DNA of 8,669 bases from an uncultured Clostridia bacterium (GTDB lineage Bacteria > Bacillota_A > Clostridia > TANB77 > CAG-508): positions 1-8,669 of the forward strand of contig CATKFT010000131.1 of NCBI GenBank assembly GCA_949747745.1, in the 5' to 3' direction. The position numbers and the translations under genes were made by a program. Positions 4,474-8,669 of this stretch are shown here, piece by piece. Every line of letters begins with the position of its first letter. Within the stretch, counting starts at the first letter, position 1. The notes under the pieces are model-generated. The model had not been told where the DNA came from. It ran no database searches and was given only the letters and a program-made list of their open reading frames with translations.

Positions 4474-6780
4474 CTATTTTACCATAAGTTTTTCAATTTT
4501 TATTGCAAAACCATAAGCTAAGACATCACCAAATAGTTTTTCATCAAAAGAACCAAAAATAGCACCAAATATTTGTGAAAATATTAATGGATTATATGTA
4601 TATTTTTTTGCAATAGTAGCTATAACATCTGTTGGATCTGAAAAGGAAATGCCAGTTTTATCCAGTGCAGTATAAAATAAATTTGCTCTTCTAGTGTATA
4701 ATCCTTCTAAATAGTAAGTCTTAAAAAGTTCATGTATTGGTGTAGTTTTGATACCATCAGTTCCTATAATAAGACCATCTAAATCCTGGTATAAATCTTC
4801 TAAAGGGAAACCTGTTGCTTCAGCAGAAGAAAAACCTAATGCTTTAGCTTCTTTATCAGTAGCACCAACTAATGTAGATACTTGAGTATCTGAATATACA
4901 TGTTTATTTATAGTATGGTCATATTGTTCTTGAAGTTTAGCACCTAGTTGACACAAGTCACCAGCCCAACCAGCATAAGCTTGAACTTCTTCAATAACAC
5001 TTACGACATTTACTATATAAGATTCAATTGTTACAGCTAAGTGTTGAACATTTATAGAAATATCACCACAATCGATATTCATGTTTTCAGGCTTCATATA
5101 AGGATAAGTATTTTTTACTTCGTTTATAAATTCGAAATCTACTATACCTGAAATTTGATCCCATGCTGGACCGACATACTTTCCTCTTAAGAAGTCTAAT
5201 ACGAGTCTATTTGCTTCTTTTATATTATTTTTTTTCTTATATGCTAAATTATATAATTGCTTGATTTGCCAGTAAATATAATTGTTTGTATTATAGTAAT
5301 GTACTAAACCATATTTGTGACTGTATATATCTTTATCTATTTCTAAACTTCCATAAGTAGGATCACTTATTGTAATATTTGCTATTTGATCTAAATTCCA
5401 ATTTTCTGGAAGTTTATGACCAATATTACCAGAAAAACCAGAGGACATATCACTTACAAAACTACTAACAGCATACTTTTTAGATACTTCACTACAAACT
5501 TGTCTAGGACCATATACACCAATTTTATAGTTAAAATCATTTATGGAAAGAGTATCAAATATATCATTTAATCCTCTAAAATAAGGTATTATATTAGAAG
5601 CTATTTCAGGTTCAAGTACATCATAATCTACAGCAAAGTAAATTATGGTGTTATTTGGGATTTCTTTTTTTATAGCAGCTTCAATTGCTTTTTTTGCATG
5701 TTCTTTTCCTATGTCTTCAGAAAAGTCACTTGCTTGTCTACCATTTTCTTGAAAAATTGGAAACATATCTAATCCCTCATCAATAATTCTTTCTAATTCA
5801 CCATCTCTTAGTTCTTTAAAATCACCACCAGTTAAATAACGGCCAACAGTATGGTACCCATTATTTTTTAAAATTTTAGCCCTTTCTGTTGTTATTTCAA
5901 ATCTTGTATCACAGACACTGGTTTGTCTATTTTTATCTCCATAACTTATTAATAAAGAAGCCCAGGTTTGTTTTCCGCATATACCATCAGCATCTAGCAT
6001 TGTAAAATCTTGAAAGTCTGTTACAGCTTTAACAACGCCATTTCCATATCCGCCATCAAATCCATTTGGATCAAATCCGTTAACATATAAAGCATATTGT
6101 AAAATGTATACTAGATTTTTTTTAGTACTTCCTCGTTGTAGTGTTGGACAAGCGTTTAATGTTCCTGGTCCCCATATACCATCGGCATCTACTCCAATTT
6201 CTTTTTGTAGTCCTACAATGAGACCTTTAGCGAGCTTTCTATCTATTAAGCCATTGGTTGGTATTAAATTCATATAAGCCCCATATTTTAAGTTTAAGGC
6301 TTGTTGAATTTCTCTTATTTTAGGATCTCCATTTTTTACTAAAGTAAATGCATCAGTTGTTAATATTGCTCTCATTATTTTAGCGGTTACAATACCATCT
6401 TGAGATATTCCAGCTTCCATTTGAAACTCTTTTACAGAAGCAGCTGTATTGGGACCAAAAAAGCCAGTAAGTCCTTTAGGGTCAATTCCTCTACAAAAGA
6501 AACCACCTTGTAAAATATAAACTACATTTTTTACACTTTGTGAAGAATCATCAGTAGTTTGACTTAATCCATTGGGAAACATAGTATTAAATTTATTAGC
6601 CGTTTCATTTCCAAAAACACCATCAGCAGGTAGTTCTCCTATTTCAATTTGTAAGCCTCTAATTAATCCTTTTACAGTCGAAATACCAGTAACGCCATCT
6701 TCATCCACTTTTACGAAATTTGGATTGTTACCATAAGTTTGGTTTAACCATTGTTGGGTTTCTAAGACTCTAAAATCCAT
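4474..6780 (-). CDS. Peptidoglycan-binding DUF1906 glycoside hydrolase-like protein
   Basis: A 768-residue cell-wall protein. Residues 1-280 hold four repeats of peptidoglycan-binding type, each with a DG...G motif (about 5-65, 83-140, 154-212, 221-277). Residues about 288-490 match the Rv2525c-like DUF1906 domain, a GH25-related barrel: CDTRFEI, GRYLTGG (313-319), PIFQ (341-344), AVDYD (383-387), GVYG (421-424) and EIDKDI (480-485). About 500-768 is a third, largely helical part I cannot name, with GDISINVQHLAVT and YAGWAGDL (602-609) as its most motif-like stretches. There is no signal peptide or membrane helix, so export is unexplained: lysis, holin-type or other non-Sec release. AGAAGG (6788-6793) lies seven bases before ATG 6780. 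A long palindrome covers its promoter. Muralytic activity is a family inference; the substrate is unknown. Confidence 0.85.
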   Translation of the reverse strand: MDFRVLETQQWLNQTYGNNPNFVKVDEDGVTGISTVKGLIRGLQIEIGELPADGVFGNETANKFNTMFPNGLSQTTDDSSQSVKNVVYILQGGFFCRGIDPKGLTGFFGPNTAASVKEFQMEAGISQDGIVTAKIMRAILTTDAFTLVKNGDPKIREIQQALNLKYGAYMNLIPTNGLIDRKLAKGLIVGLQKEIGVDADGIWGPGTLNACPTLQRGSTKKNLVYILQYALYVNGFDPNGFDGGYGNGVVKAVTDFQDFTMLDADGICGKQTWASLLISYGDKNRQTSVCDTRFEITTERAKILKNNGYHTVGRYLTGGDFKELRDGELERIIDEGLDMFPIFQENGRQASDFSEDIGKEHAKKAIEAAIKKEIPNNTIIYFAVDYDVLEPEIASNIIPYFRGLNDIFDTLSINDFNYKIGVYGPRQVCSEVSKKYAVSSFVSDMSSGFSGNIGHKLPENWNLDQIANITISDPTYGSLEIDKDIYSHKYGLVHYYNTNNYIYWQIKQLYNLAYKKKNNIKEANRLVLDFLRGKYVGPAWDQISGIVDFEFINEVKNTYPYMKPENMNIDCGDISINVQHLAVTIESYIVNVVSVIEEVQAYAGWAGDLCQLGAKLQEQYDHTINKHVYSDTQVSTLVGATDKEAKALGFSSAEATGFPLEDLYQDLDGLIIGTDGIKTTPIHELFKTYYLEGLYTRRANLFYTALDKTGISFSDPTDVIATIAKKYTYNPLIFSQIFGAIFGSFDEKLFGDVLAYGFAIKIEKLMVK

Positions 6781-6800
6781 AAAAATACCTTCTTTCTATA

Positions 6801-6841
6801 TAAAATTATTATAGTAGCAAATAACTACTGTAATAATTTTA
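6801..6841 (-). promoter_or_regulatory. 17-bp near-perfect palindrome over the hydrolase promoter
   Basis: Arms 6801-6817 and 6825-6841 pair at 16 of 17 positions, the exception being a G-T, around a seven-base centre. On the minus strand the palindrome contains TATAAT (6808-6813) and, 17 bases upstream, a weak -35 TTATTA (6831-6836). A protein bound to this dyad would cover the whole promoter, as a repressor operator would. It could instead be a leader hairpin if transcription starts upstream. There is no T run on either side. Confidence 0.55.
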
Positions 6842-6890
6842 CATATTTGTAATGTAAAATTTAGATAAAGAGTAAAAAAGTATAAAATAA

Positions 6891-6918
6891 TGAAACATAT
6901 TGTAAAAAAAGCAATCTC
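6891..6918 (+). promoter_or_regulatory. ECF-type promoter P3 of the FGE-like gene
   Basis: TGAAAC (6891-6896) and AATCTC (6913-6918) are 16 bases apart, the same spacing as P1 and P2. The A-rich block after the -35 and the TATA-rich stretch after the -10 are also shared. As at P1, the expected start of transcription falls almost on the ribosome binding site (AGGAG 6926-6930), giving a very short leader. Confidence 0.65.
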
Positions 6919-6938
6919 TATATATAGGAGTGATAAAA

Positions 6939-7958
6939 ATGAAGATAAATTATGTAAAAAAACATATAATAAGTATTATAATGGTATTAATAATCATATG
7001 TTGTAGTATTTTGGGATTTATCCTTATTATAAATAAAGATAATAATATAGAGATACAAATTAAAGACATACACCCAATAGGAGCTTATAATAATCCAATT
7101 ATTCCAAAAGGGTTTAAAAAAGTTGAAACTGTAGATGCTAGTTGGGAATTAATTAATGGCATACCAAAAGGTTGGAATAATGGATTAGTAATTGAAGATG
7201 AAATCGGTAATCAATTTGTTTGGGTGCCTGTTAATATACAAGATGAAGAATATATTAAAATATCTAATGAAAGCGATAAATATTATAAAATTAATGATAT
7301 AAGTACTAATGTAAAAGAAGAAAATCAAATATTAAAATATGGTGGATTTTATATATCAAGATATGAGGCAGGAGTACCAGATTTATTAAAAAATAACTAT
7401 ACTAATATTAGTGAAAACACGAATAATATAGAGGGGATACCAGTAAGTAAAAAAGATAATATAGTATGGAACTATATTAGTTGGAATAAAGCTAAAAATA
7501 ATGCTATTACAATGTACAAAGATAGTAACAGTGTAGAAAGCAATTTAATATCATATAAGCAATTGAATAGTTTAAGATATTGGTTATATAAACATGGATA
7601 TAATTTAGAAGATAATAAAGAATGGGGGAATTATTCAAATACAAATTTTATATTTACAGGTTGGTATTCAACTGATTATGGAAAAACATATATATATGGA
7701 AAAGATAAATTAAAGGCACAATATAATATGATTTTATCAACAGGTGCAACAGAAAGAAATAAAAGTAATAATATATATGATTTAGCAGGTAATGTTATGG
7801 AATATATGGATGTAATAGAAAAACAGATAAAAAATAATAAAGTACAACGATATATTTGTTATGGGGGATATTATGATAATATTAATGAATATGATTTTAT
7901 GAACGCATATGGTATTAGTAGTAAACAAGGTTTTAGAATAATATTATACAATAAATGA
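6939..7958 (+). CDS. Membrane-anchored FGE-sulfatase (SUMF1)-like protein
   Basis: A 339-residue protein. ATG 6939 lies eight bases after AGGAG (6926-6930); a GTG at 6930 overlaps that site and is unlikely. Residues 1-8 are basic, about 9-32 form one membrane helix, and the rest would lie outside the cell. The outer domain shows C-type-lectin/FGE landmarks in order: GNQFVWVPV (90-98), GGFYISRYEAG (135-145), NIYDLAGNVMEYM (278-290), YGGYYDN (308-314) and GFRIILY (331-337). The two cysteines used by formylglycine-generating enzymes are absent after YGGYYDN, so catalysis as a sulfatase activator is unlikely; ligand binding or a structural surface role fits better. It lies behind ECF promoter P3, divergent from the hydrolase. 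The family is abundant in gut Firmicutes, usually unannotated. Confidence 0.8.
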   Translation: MKINYVKKHIISIIMVLIIICCSILGFILIINKDNNIEIQIKDIHPIGAYNNPIIPKGFKKVETVDASWELINGIPKGWNNGLVIEDEIGNQFVWVPVNIQDEEYIKISNESDKYYKINDISTNVKEENQILKYGGFYISRYEAGVPDLLKNNYTNISENTNNIEGIPVSKKDNIVWNYISWNKAKNNAITMYKDSNSVESNLISYKQLNSLRYWLYKHGYNLEDNKEWGNYSNTNFIFTGWYSTDYGKTYIYGKDKLKAQYNMILSTGATERNKSNNIYDLAGNVMEYMDVIEKQIKNNKVQRYICYGGYYDNINEYDFMNAYGISSKQGFRIILYNK

Positions 7959-7983
7959 AGAGAGTTCAAAGAATGAACTCTCT
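7959..7983. terminator. Hairpin terminator after the FGE-like gene
   Basis: AGAGAGTTC (7959-7967) and GAACTCTCT (7975-7983) form a nine-base perfect stem around a seven-base loop, starting one base after the stop codon. On the plus strand there is no T run: the left repeat of cassette 2 begins at once. On the minus strand a T-rich stretch follows, so it may serve the secreted-protein gene better. The missing T run on the plus side would fit an insertion or exchange at 7984. Confidence 0.6.
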
Positions 7984-7998
7984 ATAGCTAGGAGAAGT
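7984..7998 (+). repeat. Left arm, 15-bp inverted repeat of cassette 2
   Basis: ATAGCTAGGAGAAGT is the exact reverse complement of 8588-8602, 589 bases away. It lies eight bases after the stop of the enclosed minus-strand gene and abuts the 7959-7983 hairpin. The match stops sharply on both sides. Confidence 0.9.
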
Positions 7999-8006
7999 AA
8001 AACTAA

Positions 8007-8567
8007 TCAATAAACTGCAAAAACAACAGTAATGTCTACATACTCACCTGTACAAGTGCCACGTTCATATCGAGCAAAGTAGGTTCCTCCATATTGAATG
8101 TCGAACCAAGAACCGTTATAAACGCCACGGCCGTCATTGCCAATATCAATGTCACGAACAATAAAAACATTATCATAGCTGAAAAATGTAAAGTGTAAGC
8201 TGTCACCAGGAGTACCAGTTACCACAACTGCTACCTTTAATTTTGTACCATTAAAGATACGATCACGACCGCGATTAGATGAAGTTGAATACAATCTAAA
8301 TGTAGGCATTTGAGTAACACCATGTTCCAAAACATCTGGACCGCTTGAAGTTGTTTGATATAAAGTGACGTTTTGAGCTTCTTCGTCAGAAAGCCCTAAA
8401 AGACTTATGGCATTTTCAATGTCGGTTGCATTAGTTAATTCAGTAATCGAATCATCGAAAGTGACAGGTTGCTCACAAGCAAAACAGGAATAAGATGGGA
8501 AAATACTACATCCAATTAGAGCAATGCTTAAGAGGAATAACCGTGCCTTTTTTATTAAATTTTTCAT
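8007..8567 (-). CDS. Small secreted protein in inverted-repeat cassette 2
   Basis: A 186-residue exported protein I cannot assign to a family. ATG 8567 follows AGGAGG (8575-8580) by seven bases. The N-terminus is a signal peptide; LIGC (17-20) fits a lipobox, so it could be a lipoprotein with Cys20 as its first residue, but cleavage after the FA at 29-30 by ordinary signal peptidase is also possible. The next part (about 36-75) is acidic and helical, with LSDEEAQNVTLYQ. The rest (about 85-186) looks beta-rich (KLKVAVVVTG, SLHFTFFSYDN, TYFARYERGTCTGEYVDITVVFAVY). Sampled lines are about 38-47% GC, well above the neighbours. Length, secretion, orientation, composition and flanking repeats parallel the gene at 1718-2167, but the sequences are not obviously homologous outside a similar all-beta end. 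Function unknown. Confidence 0.8.
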   Translation of the reverse strand: MKNLIKKARLFLLSIALIGCSIFPSYSCFACEQPVTFDDSITELTNATDIENAISLLGLSDEEAQNVTLYQTTSSGPDVLEHGVTQMPTFRLYSTSSNRGRDRIFNGTKLKVAVVVTGTPGDSLHFTFFSYDNVFIVRDIDIGNDGRGVYNGSWFDIQYGGTYFARYERGTCTGEYVDITVVFAVY

Positions 8568-8587
8568 GTAATTACCTCCTTGTAGAA

Positions 8588-8602
8588 ACTTCTCCTAGCT
8601 AT
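8588..8602 (+). repeat. Right arm, 15-bp inverted repeat of cassette 2
   Basis: ACTTCTCCTAGCTAT is the perfect inverted partner of 7984-7998. On the minus strand it is in the leader, seven bases upstream of the AGGAGG site, and itself carries an AGGAG. In the transcript the matching 3' segment would contain CUCCU, able to pair with it. Confidence 0.9.
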
Positions 8603-8627
8603 CCTTATCCAAATAAAATAGATAAGG
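8603..8627. promoter_or_regulatory. Hairpin next to the right arm of cassette 2
   Basis: CCTTATC (8603-8609) and GATAAGG (8621-8627) are perfect inverted repeats with an 11-base loop, starting directly after the right repeat arm. A T-rich stretch follows on the plus strand, so it can act as a plus-strand terminator; on the minus strand it would be a leader hairpin. The remaining 42 bases (8628-8669) are nearly pure AT and probably hold the promoter of the cassette 2 gene, but several overlapping TATA-like hexamers and the window edge prevent a firm call. Confidence 0.5.
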
Positions 8628-8669
8628 TGTTATTTTGTAACATATATATAATAATATAAAGATATAATA

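Noticed and set aside
8099..8105. Perfect Spo0A box TGTCGAA
   Set aside because: It lies inside the coding sequence of the second secreted protein, alone, far from any promoter; a chance match to a seven-base word.
1659..8627. IS element or MITE explanation for the two repeat-bounded units
   Set aside because: No transposase, no flanking target duplication visible outside the arms, and the two arm sequences are unrelated, unlike copies of one element.
8636..8669. Fourth ECF promoter starting with TGTAAC at 8636
   Set aside because: The position 22 bases on reads AAAGATAT, not AATCT, and no plus-strand gene is visible before the window ends.

Overview
The window is very AT-rich, with strong GGAGG-type ribosome binding sites, short intergenic gaps and Rho-independent hairpins. 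Together with an ECF sigma factor and zinc-finger anti-sigma pair, two Spo0A-like regulators and a DUF1906 cell-wall hydrolase, this points to a low-GC Firmicute, probably an uncultured gut-type Clostridium relative (inference). I see no phage structural genes, transposase, rRNA, tRNA or CRISPR.

Layout. 1-74: the terminator of a gene outside the window. 181-393: a small unknown protein behind its own extended -10 promoter. 488-1655: ECF sigma and membrane anti-sigma genes, overlapping by 26 bases. 1718-2167 (minus): a small secreted protein of higher GC. 2421-3925: two tandem response regulators with Spo0A-type DNA-binding ends, the second broken by a one-base frameshift. 3942-4415 (minus): a two-helix membrane protein converging on them through a 17-bp perfect hairpin. 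4474-6780 (minus): a 768-residue peptidoglycan-binding/DUF1906 hydrolase without a signal peptide. 6939-7958: a membrane-anchored FGE-sulfatase-like protein, divergent from the hydrolase. 8007-8567 (minus): a second small, GC-richer, secreted protein. No gap without a gene exceeds about 260 bases.

Two structures tie the window together. First, three promoters share the form TGwAAC, 16 bases, AATCT. They precede the sigma gene itself, the Spo0A-like pair and the FGE-like gene. This is canonical ECF spacing and suggests one local regulon: envelope signal, anti-sigma release, sigma, then two diverged Spo0A-like regulators and a surface protein.

Second, both minus-strand secreted-protein genes sit between perfect inverted repeats (18 bp at 1688-1705/2190-2207; 15 bp at 7984-7998/8588-8602). 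The repeats enclose exactly the stop codon, ORF and ribosome binding site, and each is flanked on the outside by a hairpin. The repeat sequences differ between the two units but the plan is the same, and the enclosed genes are clearly richer in GC than their surroundings. This could be a gene-sized invertible or exchangeable cassette, or an mRNA whose 5' and 3' untranslated regions pair with each other. It is the most unusual thing in the window.
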